From Dastarcus helophoroides (lineage: Eukaryota > Arthropoda > Insecta > Coleoptera > Bothrideridae): DNA of 64,000 nt. Position numbers and translations under genes: made by a program. Below the pieces are notes generated by a model, which was given only the letters and a program-made list of their open reading frames with translations, searched no databases and had not been told where the DNA came from. The DNA lies in NCBI GenBank assembly GCA_028583605.1, contig CM053328.1:9874782-9938781 (forward strand). The letters are read 5' to 3'. This document shows, in pieces, positions 12,100-24,109 of the stretch; position 1 is the stretch's first letter, and each line of letters opens with the position of its first letter.

Positions 12100-14345
12100 A
12101 TGTAAAATTTTTAAAAATTGTCACAAAATTTAAAATTTAAAAAATATCGAAATTTTGAAAAGAAAATCTCAATTAAGAAAATTCAAAAAAAATAAATTAC
12201 ATTTTCTAAAAAGTGGTAATTTTTTGAACAAGTCGAAAATTTAAACAAATCGATATTTAAAAAACTCAAATTTAAAAAAAAACAGTCTAAATCTAACAAG
12301 TAGTCGAAAATTTAAAAAAAATGTCGAAACTATGAAAAATATTTAAACTAATAAAAAATTTGATCGATGCCGAAATTTTGGAATAAACTACATTTTCCAA
12401 AAAAAATGAATATTTGAAAACATCCACAATATTTAAAAAAGTGAGAATTCAAAGAAAATGAAAATTTTTTAAAAATCTTAAAGCTCGAAAATAAATCGAA
12501 ATTGTCAAAAAATTCCAAATTTTTAAGAAATCGTTTTAAAAAATAAACAGAATTTTTAAAAAAAGGATTCTTGAAAAAAGTAATATTGAAGGAAATTATC
12601 GAAAAGTCGAAATTTTCCAAAAAAAGTGTAAATTTTTAAAGTCAAAATTACGGAGTCGATTTTTTCAAAAAACTTAAAATTTGTATAGAAGTTAAAAATT
12701 TTGAGAAAGGCGATAATTAAAAAATATGAAAACCTAAAAATGGTCGAAATATAAAAAATAGAACAAATTTGGAAAATGTTTAAAATTTTCAAAAATACTT
12801 GACACTCTTAAAAGTTAATTACAAAAAATGTTAAAATTTGGGAAAGAACAAATTTTTTTAAGAAATTTGAAAATTTCAAATGAAGGTAATCTTAAGAAAT
12901 TATGCAAATTCGGAAAAATGTCGAAATGTTAAAAATACCTGAAAATGTTAAATTTGAAACATGTTGAAATGCTGAAAATAGCGAATTTTCAAAAAAAATA
13001 ATTGAAAATTAGCAATTTTTAAACAAGTTGAAAATTTGAAAAAATCAATATTTAAAAAGTCAATTAAAAAAAAACAGTCTAAATCCAAAAAGTAGTGTAA
13101 AGTTTAAAAAATGTCGGAATTTTAAAAAATATTTAAACTAACAAAAAATTTGATAGATGTCGAAATTTTGGAATAAACTACATTTTCCAAAAGAAATGAA
13201 TATTTCAAAACACTGCGAAATCTAAAAAAGTAAGAATTTGAAGAAAAGGAAAATTTTTTAGAAAATATATGAAGCTTGAAAATAAATCGAAATTGTCAAA
13301 AAATTCCAAATTCTTAAGCAGTCGTTTTAAAAAATGAAAGGAATTAAAAAAAAATCGAAATTCATTTAAAAAAATCATACGGAAGAAAATTATTAAAAAA
13401 GTCGAACTTTTCAAAAAAAGGTCTAAATTTTAAAAAATCAAAATTTTGGAGTCGAAATTTTTAAAAAAAGTCAAAAATTTGATAGAAGTTAAAAATTTTG
13501 AAAAAGTCGCCATTTAAAAAGTGCGAAAACCTACAAAAATTCGAAATATAAAAAGATTTTGAAAAATATTCGAAACTCTAAAAAGTTTAACACAAAAAAT
13601 GTTGAAATTTTGGAATAAACGAGTTTTCTTAAAAATTTCAAAATTCTAAGTAAAGCCAAATTTTCGAAAATTTCAAAACTTTTACAAATGTCGAAATTTT
13701 AAAACATTAACGGAAGTTGCAAAAAAGTCAAAACTTAGAAAACTAGAAATTTTAGAGTCAAAAGTTTCAAAAAAAAGTTTTGAAAATAGTCTAGAATTTT
13801 CAAAAATGTAGATATTTAAAAAGTAAAAAGTTTTCAGAAAAATGTCTTAGCTTTAATAAATTATACAAATTCGAAAAAATGTCGAAATATTGAAAAATAC
13901 CTAAAAATGTCAAATTTGGAACATAAATAAAAACGGAAAATAAAAATGGAACATAAGTAAAATATCGAAAGTAACGAATTTTCAAAAACATTGTCAATAA
14001 GTCAAAATTTTAAAAAAATTCCCAATTTTTCGAAAAAGTGAAAATTTGATTAAAATAGAAGGGATTTTAAAATAGTCGAACTTTTTGGACAAGTTAGTAA
14101 AGTTTTATTTAAAAAATAAATGAAAACTGTCAAAATTTTGAAAAATGTCGAAATTTTTTAAAATGTCAAATTTTCATAGAACATTAAACGTTTGCAAAAA
14201 GTTAAATTTAATAAAAAAAGTCGAAATTTTCCATGAAAAGTTGAAATTTTTAAAAATGTCGAAGTTTTGAAAAATGTCAAAATTTTCATAGAAAATCAAA
14301 ATTTTCAAACAAAAGTTAAAATTTACAAGAAAAGTCGAAATTTTA
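12100..14345. repeat. A-rich degenerate array with a ~790-bp tandem duplication
   Basis: This has the same word family as 2.3-7.7 kb, plus strand A-rich. The landmark GAATAAACTACATTTTCCAA lies at 12381 and again at 13171, with several hundred matching bases on both sides, giving a period of 790 bp. Related Phe-rich peptides in minus-strand frames near 12348-12620 and 13205-13414 are a consequence of the duplication, not evidence for a gene. Confidence 0.8.
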
Positions 14346-14639
14346 AAAGGAATTACGCAAAGTTTTCTATTTTAGGTTACCAAACCCTGTTTGTAAAATA
14401 TTTTAATCATCATATAAATAAACAAATTATTTACTTTCGGAAACATTTTTTAACACACGGCGGTAAAATATTTAAAATTCTTAATGCGACATCTCATGAC
14501 ATTTGACAAAAACAGGTAAGCATTTATTTTAAATAGAAATGAAAAAGAACAAGATTAAAACACAGATGATTAAACGATAAGACATAGAGAGAAAAGCCAA
14601 AATAAAAAATATAAAATAGTAAAAAAAATATTTTGGTAA

Positions 14640-16035
14640 GCTATAAAAAGAACATCAATATTCTGAAGACATTAACATTTTCAAAAAATTTAGAAATTTA
14701 AAAAATGGCGAAATTTAAAAAAAAATAATTTTTGAAAAAGTTGAAAATTTCTAAAAAGTGAGAATTTTTAAAAGAGTCAACAATTTGAAAATGGTCAGAA
14801 AAAAAGTCAAAATTTTCCAAAAAGTAAATGATCTCCTAAAAGTAGTCGAAATTGTGGAAAACTATTGAAATTTGAGAAATACTTGAAACTCTAAAAAGTT
14901 GAAATTAAACAAATTTTGGAAAAACAATATTTGCTAAATAATTTGAAAATTCGAAAATAAGGCAAGATTTCCAAAAGATTCCAACATTTTGTAAGTTTGA
15001 AAACTCCAAAAACTTCCCACAAAAATGTCAACATTTCAGATTTAAAGGTTTCAAAAAACATTAAAATTCTGAAAATGGTCGCAATTGTGAAAATAGTCTG
15101 TCTACATTTAAAGTCACAATTCTTAAAAAGTCAAAAAAAGAACTGGAAAATTTGAAAATGTAGATATTTTGAAAAATGCTTTATAAGATGAAATAACAAA
15201 ATTTCCTACAAAATTGAAATTTTGAAATGAATTTCACTAAATTTATTTTAGCTTACCGAACCCAGATTGAAAGCGACATTTTAAAAAAAAATTCGAGCAT
15301 TTTGAAAAAGTCAAAACTTTTAAAAATAGACGAAATGGTCAACTTGTTCGAAAAGTAATTTTCAAAAAATGTAACAATTTTGAAAAAGGTTACAATGTTG
15401 AAGTTAACATAAAAAATTGAAAAATGTCAAAATTTTCACAGAAAATTAAAATTTCCAAACAAACGTTAAATAAGTTTAAATATTGAATAAAAATTTTCAA
15501 GCAAAAGCTGAAATTAAAAAAAAATCGAAACTTAAAAAAGAATGTTAAAGTTTCGAGTGCCTCGGTTGTAAAAAATTCGAAGAAACACCGAAAAATCCTA
15601 ATTTTTCAAAAATATAAAATATTTTCAAATCTGGTCAAAGTTTTTAAAAAATATCGGGATTTAAAAAAAGTACAACTTTAGGAGGAGTCGAAATTTGGGA
15701 AAAAAATCTCGGTGGCATATTTAAAAAAAAACTGAAACTTTCGGAAAGTAAATATTTTGAACAAACTGAAATTACCAAAAAAGTTAAAATCGTAAAAAAA
15801 GTTCGAAACTGTACAAAGCTAAAATTCAGACGTTTTTAAAAAGCCAAAATTTGATAAAAACTTGGGATTTTGATAAAAAACACTCGTAATTTTGAAATTA
15901 ACGCGAAGATTGTGAAAAATCGCAGCCATTTAAAAAACCCTACACTTTCAAAGCCAAAAATTAAAAAAGAATCTGAAAAATTGAACGAAAATCGAAATTT
16001 TCAGAAGGACTAAATTTTAAAAAGAGCTTATATAC
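14640..16035. repeat. A-rich degenerate array, continuation
   Basis: Loose copies of AAAAGTCAAAATTTTGAAAAA-like words resume after a 300-bp less repetitive gap. No coding potential is seen. Confidence 0.7.
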
Positions 16036-16439
16036 AGACAGGCCAGATTTTTAATTGTTTACAATCCATTTACATGAAAAAGGTCATTTCCCACATACTT
16101 ATATTTGAAAATAAATTTAGTTTTGGTATTTTATTTAAATTTGCTTTAGAAATTTAAAAAACATGTGCAATAATAATGTCAGTAGAGTAATATTTGATAT
16201 AAACTTTTTTAGAGGCAGTTTTATTACTTTTATTTTGAAACCTATTGCGAAAAATTCACATTTGCATAACTTAAAATAAACGTACGGCAAACTTTGAAGG
16301 CAAATATTTTGAAAACGGTTGCTTGTATCAACATTTAGAAAGAATACATTTTTTTCGTAAAAAATGCAGGTAAATAAAAATATTTATTTAAAATAAGTGT
16401 ACATGAAGGCATAAAAAAGTTCTGACGCTTTAGAATAAT

Positions 16440-16765
16440 ACAAGGTAGCGCAGGTGGCGCCCCCTATGAGTTACTGACAATCTGTTAGCAAATTAGAATT
16501 TCTGGACCAAAGATACCCCTCTATGCAAAATTTGTTGACTATAGTGAAATGTGTTTCATCAGTTATGCGAAAAAATCACAATTTTTTTTTTCAACGTTTG
16601 ACACCCTGTATCTCTGTTAATATTAACTTTTGGTAAAAGGTAAATGTGGCTAAATCACCTTTTTTTTATACGAAAAATGTACTCTTCCTCTATGTACCAT
16701 TACTTATGGTTCACTCCTGTAGTTAGAATATTGGAAATATTTTGAAATAAATTCTGTCAAACTGA
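16440..16765. mobile_element. possible degenerate DNA-transposon remnant
   Basis: Contains GGTGGCGCCCCCTATGAGTT and, further on, TTTGACACCCTGTATCTC. Both phrases resemble end-proximal sequence of insect mariner-like elements, and a similar GCTAGGTGGCGTAATAAG phrase occurs near 52325. No complete inverted repeat or ORF is seen, so the assignment is weak. Confidence 0.25.
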
Positions 16766-16839
16766 CCTACTTTCCTATATTTGTGGTTTAGACGCTTGTA
16801 TCGTATGGAAACGAAGCTAATATTTATTGATAATGAAAT

Positions 16840-17250
16840 ATGCTTTGATATGCTCTAATATTAACAGTAGCTCTCTGGCTTTCTTTTCTGATGGTCCGTC
16901 AATGAACATCCCCGATTGCCTCAGACCATTGACACCCCTCCACAGTGAGTGGTGTGTTCTTTCCTTAGTAGTTCCTTTATTACCTCTTTTGCCGCTTTGT
17001 AAGCAAGCGAACAAGTAGGTTCCGGTCCTACTAGAGGAAACTCGGCTCCCCTTTTGGCTAGAAGGTCTGCTTTTTCATTTCCTTTAATTCCCTGATGGGC
17101 CTCAACCCATCGAAGTATAACTGTATTGTACTGTGCCAAGTTGCTTAGCTTATCAACACAATCTTTGACCGTTCTGGAGTTTATTTCAAAAGCTCTTAGT
17201 GCATTTAGTGTTCCTTGGCTGTCGTTATAGATCTTAAGACCTCCTGATCA
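16840..17250 (-). pseudogene. non-LTR retrotransposon RNase H domain fragment
   Basis: The minus strand encodes the carboxyl part of an RNase H domain like those at the end of ORF2 in Jockey/I/R1-type LINEs. The frame first shows IYNDSQGTLNAL, holding a catalytic Asp in the usual DSQ setting. About 40 residues later comes RWVEAHQGIKGNEKADLLA, the typical W-x-x-x-H-x-G-x-x-GNE-x-AD block. A frameshift near 16930-16960 then moves the reading into another frame that carries GLRQSGMFIDGPS, the usual tail of these domains. A stop lies just upstream of the first block, and no reverse transcriptase part is present. It is a 5'-truncated, broken copy of about 400 bp. The clade is inferred from the motif style only. 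Confidence 0.8.
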
Positions 17251-17259
17251 TTGCATCAG

Positions 17260-18590
17260 CACAGGCTACTCAAGCAACTAGCAGACTGCCATTCCTTTCG
17301 TAAAGAATAATCTTTGGAAATCTGTATATAACAGAAAAACGTGCATTGATTTCACAGACGTTTAAATAGTAATGGAAATAAAATCTATCCATAAAAAGAA
17401 TATTTATCTACATAAAATAAGCTGGTTATCTTGTACTTTTTTCTTGTTACACAAATAACACGAACGCCATCCCATTTTTATTACGTTTTTCTACCGATAT
17501 CCGAAAATGCCACATTGTCTAAATATTTCCATTCGACTCATCAACCAGTGTGCAGGTCAGTGAGAAAAAGAAGTTTTTCCCAAATAAAACTCGGATCTGG
17601 CTATATAGAAGTATTACATATATGCGTAGAGCTAATAATTTCGCGGAAGCTACCCTCCAGCCACCTGCTGGGACATAAAGATGACTTACTCGAACGGGAT
17701 GGTCTTAGTCGACAATTTGTGGGCCCATTAAAGCGAGTCAACAAGGGCCCGCGCTGTGGCAGTGAGATTAGGTCTGTTATAATATAACGTACAACTGAGA
17801 GAAAGCGGCAAGGAGAGGAAAGCTGCAAAGTACGAGGTGGCGTAATTACCTTTTCTGCGAGTGGAGAGTCATATCCGGCCTGGGAAATACTCCTTCGGCG
17901 CTACATTGCACCCGTATGAGTCCTTCCTCGCTGCTAAGACGTCGTAGGTTGAGATGATCCACCGGAACTACAACAAACAAACAGGATTACTGTCTATGGA
18001 TTATGCATGTTGGTAGCGAGCTTAACGACATAATAGAGCTTTGTTATGGACCCAATAGAGCGATTTCGGAGGTCTAAATTGAATTTAACGACGCCTGACG
18101 GGCTATTGAAACTTTAAAAATAAATGTGGGTAATTCTTTCAGTCATCCCGAGGTTGATAATGTTAAATATTTTATAAATACCTAGAAATTTCAGCTGATA
18201 ATTATGGAATAATTTGTTATGTTAATAATAAAACTCAAGTGCTGTACTTGGTATATTAGAATGTCACGTAATCGATAGCCGGACATCCACATGAAAAAAA
18301 GGTTAAAACCCTTGAGCTTCAGAAAACAGGGAAACCCTTATAAGTTTATAATTCATAAGGTTATAAAATGTCTTTTCTTGGAGTTTTCTTTATATTTTTC
18401 CTTTGGACCATCACTATGCATTTGAATTCATAATTTAGGTAGAGTGTTTCTGAAATGTTTGTATAAAATCTATTTTTTATATTATGCAATTTGACTGCTC
18501 AAGAAAACCCAATGAAAGAAAGAACCTAATAAAAATTTATTTCCTGACAGGAGTAATTATTGAAATAAATGCTTGGCAAAGGTGGTTAAC
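17260..18590. other. single-copy stretch without recognised gene
   Basis: 17.6-18.1 kb is GC-richer than its surroundings. It contains a 118-residue open frame (17431-17787, +) and an overlapping antisense frame of 75 residues. Neither shows a domain I recognise. A single-copy exon fragment or conserved noncoding element is possible. The rest is ordinary AT-rich sequence. Confidence 0.35.
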
Positions 18591-18594
18591 ATTT

Positions 18595-19250
18595 TCTTCA
18601 AATTTAATTGAATGTAAACTATTCTATTTATAAATTCAAATTCGCGAATAAACTGGTAATCCGCTAATAATATAATTTGATGTTCATATTCTGGAACTAA
18701 GTTAAAGCTTTTGATTCACAAACGAGCAATGGTATGTAATGTCCATTCATAAGCTCATTATTAGCAGGCTAATTACTAAATCTGTCAATAAGCTGATTAT
18801 TCATTTATTAACTTATTTCATACTACTTTGTCCCCTAGATAAAATAATGATCAACAAAATAATCTTCGTGATCAACGAGACCAATAACCATCTGCGAATA
18901 ACCTCATTATTAGTTTATAAATTAATTCGAAAAACAACCTACATTTGCGAATAATTATTCCTCCGTTCTTCCCTAATAAACTGTTGATTCTCAAATTTTA
19001 TTATCGACAAAACATGTTACATGCGAATAATCTTTCGATTCGCGAATAAACTTATAAATATAATTAATTTTACTAAATACTCTCGCGTATGGTGAATTTA
19101 TTAACTGAAGTAACGGATGTACGAATATTTGCGAATCCATAGCTTTTTTCGCATTCATTGTGTAATAGTTATGAGTTACTCGTAAATTTATTAGCGGATT
19201 AATCAGTTTATTAGCAAATGCATGAATGTATTAACAAATCGCGAGGTGAA
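18595..19250. repeat. degenerate short-period repeat built on GCGAATAA / TTATTAGC words
   Basis: Words such as TTCGCGAATAAACT, CTCATTATTAGC and TTTATTAGCGGATTAATC recur irregularly in both orientations every few tens of bases. It reads like an old, decayed short tandem array distinct from the CGAAATTTT arrays. The 71-residue frame at 18739-18954 lies inside it and is repeat-derived. Confidence 0.45.
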
Positions 19251-19359
19251 ATTCGAAATTACAAAAAAAAAACTAATACTTTCCAAAAAAGTATCAAAAT
19301 CTTTTGAAATATTTAGAACTTGGAACATAAGTTGGAGATTAAAGAAAAGAGTAAAATTT

Positions 19360-22300
19360 AAATATTTCAATTGCTTCCTCATGAAATATTCTCAAAAATT
19401 TACAAATACCTCTTGAGCCATCAATGACAAAATATTGTTGTGCTAAAAAGTTAGGTATTTGGTGGTTCATTAGTATTGCAGTTTTTTTTTCCATGAAATT
19501 CTCTCAAAAATTGGCAAATATTCTCTTCGAGCATCCTGTTCAAAATAATTTTGAGTTAAAACGTGGCATATTTGGTAGTTCACCAGTATTTCAATTGTTT
19601 TGCCACGAAACATTCCCTTCTGGGAGTATTAAACACAAAATAATATTGTAACGAAATGTAATTATGGAACTTAGAATCTAAAGAAATTTTCTAGAAAGAT
19701 CTGATAAGGAAAAGCGGCCGCGATAATGAAGCAAACGGTAGATAAGCGTTCCAGAAATTTCGGCAAGCGATAAGCCTTATCTGCTGAAAACTTCTAGAAC
19801 CCGAACCAGAGATCTATATAAAGGAGGTCCAGATATTTTATAATTCATCGACGTTGCAGTTGTTTTCCAATCAAATCTTCTCTGAAATTGGCAAATGTTT
19901 TCATGGTGCATCCCGATCAACATAATTTTGAGCTAAAACGTTGGCCATGTGGTAGTTCATCAGTATTTAAATTGTTTTGTCACGAAACATTCTCTTCTTG
20001 AAGAGCTACACACAAATAATATCATGTTAAAAAGTTGGGTATTTGGTGGTTTATCAGTAATTACAGTTGTTTTTACATGAAATCTTTTCTAAAATTTGCA
20101 AATATTCCCATGAAGTATCATGATCAAAATAATTTTAAGCCAAAACGTTAAACATTTTATAATTCACCTGTGTTGCAGTTGTTTTCTCATGAAATTTTCT
20201 CTAAAATTGGTACATGTTTTCATGGTGCATCCTAATCAAAATAATTTTGAGCTAAAACGTTGGACATTTGGCAGTTTATCAAAATTTCAATTAAAGCTAT
20301 TCAAGAGACTATTTTGAGGCAAAACGCCTCAAAACAGTCTCTTCTTGGGAAGTAGAAAATCATACATAAAATAATGTAATGGTAAAAAGGTTGCAATTTT
20401 GTTATTCATCAGTGTTGCAATTGTTTTTCCATAAAATTTTCTCTAAAATTCGCTAATAGTTTCATGGAGTATCCTGATGAAAATAATGTTTAACTTAAAC
20501 GTTGGGCACTATGTAATTCACCGGTATTGCAGTTTTTTTTTCCATAAAATCTTCAAAATTGGTAAATGTTTGATCATCCTGATCAAAATAATTTTAAGCC
20601 AAAATGTTGGACATTTCGTAATTCATCTGTGCTGCACTTGTTTTTCCATGAAATCTTCCCTAAAATTTGCTTATCTACTCATGGAGCAATGATTAAAATA
20701 ATGTTTAGCCGAAACGTTGGCCATTTGATAATTTATCAGTATTGCAGTCGTTTTTTAATGAAATCTTCTCTGAAATTCGCAAATATTCTTGTGAAGCATC
20801 TTGATCAAAATAATGTTGGTTTAAAACGTTTGACAATTGGTAGTTTATCAGTATTTCAGTTGTTTTGTCACGAAACATTTCCTTCTTGGAGAATTGCACA
20901 CAAAATAATATCACATTAAACAGTTGGATATTTGGTGGTTCATTAGTATTGGAGTTGATTTTTTATGGAATCTTTTCTTAAATTCGCAAATGGATCATGG
21001 AGAACTCTGATCAAAATAAATTTGGGCCAAAACGTTGGACATTTGGTAATTCATCACTATTGCACTTGTTTTCCCATACAATCTTTTTTAAAATTCGCAA
21101 ATATTCTCATGGAGCACCAAGATTGAAATAATTCTAGGTCAAAATTTGGTAATTTATCCATTATCAAATCTTCTTTAAAATTTGCAAATGTTCTTATGAA
21201 GCATCATGATCAAAATAATGTGGGTTAAAACGTTGGACATTTGGTAGTTCATCAGTATTTCATATGTTTTGGCACGAAACATTCTCTTTTAGGAGAACTA
21301 AACATATAATTAAATTACATTAGAAAGTTGGATATTTGGTTCATCAATATTGAAGTTGATTTTCCATAAAATCTCTTCTTAAATTCGAAAATAGAGCATG
21401 GGGTACCCTGATCAAAAGAATTTTGAGCCAAAACGTTGGACATTTGGTAATTCATCACTATTGCACTTGCTTTCCTATGAAATCTTCTCTAAAATTCGCA
21501 AATCTTTCCATGGAGCACCAAGATCAAAATAATTTTGACCCAAAACGTTGGACATTTGATAATTTATCAGTATTGCAGCCGTTTCCCTATCAAATCTTCT
21601 CTAAAATTTGCAAATGTTTTTATGAAGTATCTTGATGAAAATAATATTGATTAAAACGTTGCACAGTTGGTAGTTTATCAGTATTTTAATTGTTTTGTCA
21701 CGAAACATTTTCTTTTAGAAGAACTAAACATAAAATAAAATCACATTAAAAAGTTGGATATTTGGTGGTTTATCAATATTGAAGTTGATTTCCCATAAAA
21801 TCTCTTCTAAAATTTGCAAATGGAGCATGGAGAACTCTGATTAAGATGATTTTGAGCCAAAACATTGGTGATTTGGTAAGTTATTACTATAACAGTTGTT
21901 TTCCAATAAAACCTTTTCTTAAATTCGCAAATCTTCCCATGGAGCACCGTGATTAAAATAATTTTGAGCGAAAACGTTGAACATTTGGTAGTTCATCAGT
22001 ATTTCAATTGTTTTGCCACGAAACATTCTCTTTTTGGTAAACTAAACACAAAATAATATCACATTAAAAAGTTGGATACTTGATGATTCATCAGTATTGG
22101 AATTGACTTTTCATGAAATCTTTTTTAAAATTCGCAAATGAAGTATGAAGTACCCTGATCAAAATAATTTTAAGCCAACACGTTGGACATTTGGTAGTTC
22201 ATCACTATTGCACTTGCTTTCCCATGAAATCTTCTCTAAAATTCGCAAATCTTCTCATGGAGCACCGTGATTAAAATAATTTTGAAGGAAACCGTTGGAC

Positions 22301-24105
22301 ATTTGGTAACTTATTAGTTTGCAGTCGTTTTTTTATCAAATCTTCTCTAAAATTTGCAAAAGTTCTTATAAAGCATCTTGATCAAAATAATGTTGGCTTA
22401 AAACGTTGGGTATTTGGTAGTTCATCCGTATTTCAATTGTTTTGCCACGAAACATTCTCTTTTTGGCAAACTAAACACAAAATAATATCACATTAAAAAG
22501 TTGGATATTTGATGGTTCATCAGTATTGGAGTTGACTTTCCATGAAATCTTTGAGAAATGTTGAGCAAAAACGTTGGACATTTGGTAATTCATCACTATT
22601 GCACTTATCTGCCTATGAAGCAAGCTTTCTCTAAAATTCGCAAATCTTCTCATGGAGCACCAAGATTAAAATAATTTTGAGCCAAAACGTTGGAAATTTA
22701 GTAATTTATCAGTATTGCAATCGTTTCCTTATCAAATTTTTTTTAAATTTGCAAATATTTTTACAAAGTATCTTGATGAAAATAATCTTGATTAAAACGT
22801 TAGACATTTGGTAGTTAATCAGTATTTCAATTGTTTTGCCACAAAACATTCTCTTCTTAGAAGAACTAAACATAAAATAAAATTACATTAGAAAGTTGGA
22901 TATTTGGTAGTTCATCAATATTGAAGTTTATTTTTCATAAAATCTCTTCTTAAATTCGAAAATAGAGCATGAAGCACTCTGATCAAAATGATCTTAGGTT
23001 GGTCATTTGGTAATTTATCACTATTACAGTTGTTTTCCCATGAAATCTTCTTTAAAATTTGCAAATCTTCTCATGGAGCCCCGTGATTAAAATAATTTTG
23101 AGGGAAAACGTTGGACATTTGGTAACTTATTACTATCGCAGTCGTTTTCCTATCAAATCTTCTCTAAAATTTGCAAATGTTTTTATAAAGCATCTTGATC
23201 AAAATAATGTTGGCCATTTGGTAGTTCATCAGTATTTCAATTGTTTTGCCACGAAACATTTTCTTTTTGGTAAACTAAATACAAAATAATATCACATTAA
23301 AAAGTTGGATATATGGTGGCTCATCAGTATTGGATTTGACTTTCCATGAAATCTTTTTTAAAATTTGCAAATGAAGCGTGGGGTACCCTGATCAAAATAA
23401 TTTTAAGCCAAAACGTTGGACATTTGGTAATTCATCAGTATTACAGTTGTTTTCTCATGAAATCTTCTCTAAAATTCTCAGATGTTCTCATGGAGCACCG
23501 TGATTAAGATAATTTTGAGAGAAAACGTTGAACATTTGGTAATTTATTAGTATTGCAGTCGTTTTCCCATTAAATCCTTTCTAAAATTTGCAAATATTCT
23601 TATGAACGATCTTAATCAAAATAATGTTGGGTTAAAACGGTGGGCATTTAGTAGTTCATCAATATTTCAATTGTTTTGCCACGAAACATTCTTTTCTTGG
23701 TAAACTAAACACAAAATAATATCACATTCAAAAGTTGGATATTTGTTGGTTTATCAGTATTGGAATTGCCTTTCCATGAAATCTTTTCTAAAGTTCGCAA
23801 ATGAAGTATGGAGTACCCTGATCAAAATAATTTTTAGCCAAAACGTTGAACATTGGGTAATTCATCACTACTGCAGTTATTTTTTCATAAAATCTTCTTT
23901 AAAATTTGCAAATATTCTCATGGAGCATCTTGATCAAAATAATTTTAGCTTATAACGTTGAACATTTGGTAGTTTATCACCACTTCAAATGTTTTTCCAC
24001 GAAACATTCCCTTCCTGGAGAATTACAGGCAGAATAATATTATGTTAAAACGTCAGATATTTGTTAATTTATAAGTATTTCAATTATTCCCTTATGAAAT
24101 CTCCA
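19360..24105. repeat. satellite array with higher-order structure
   Basis: Monomers of about 95-112 bp begin with AAAACGTTGGACATTTGG and TTCATCAGTATT, then a T-rich segment, ATGAAATCTTCTCTAAAATT and GATCAAAATAATTTT. Four monomer types follow one another, and one carries CACGAAACATTCTCTTC. The marker AAGTTGGATATTTGG recurs at about 20921, 21325, 21750, 22069, 22498, 22893, 23302 and 23732, so the higher-order unit is mostly 395-430 bp, with one 319-bp copy that has lost a monomer. An LTR-like fragment interrupts the left end at 19650-19835. The many small plus-strand frames here are repeat-derived. Confidence 0.9.
19650..19835 (+). mobile_element. diverged LTR fragment inside the satellite
   Basis: Contains TTTCTAGAAAGATCTGATAA, a GCGGCCGCGATAATGAA segment, GCAAGCGATAAGCCTTATCTG and a TATATAAA box, in the same order as the U3 half of the LTRs at 28734-29068 and 33234-33572. 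The R/U5 half is missing and the sequence returns to satellite on both sides. Confidence 0.65.
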
Positions 24106-24109
24106 AAAG

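Noticed and set aside
17431..17828. Overlapping sense and antisense ORFs as a host gene
   Set aside because: Neither frame shows a domain, splice context or codon pattern I can defend; kept only as unassigned single-copy DNA.
19360..24105. Possible CRISPR-like regularly spaced repeats
   Set aside because: The spacers are themselves homologous, the period is ~110 bp and the context is an animal genome, so it is satellite DNA.
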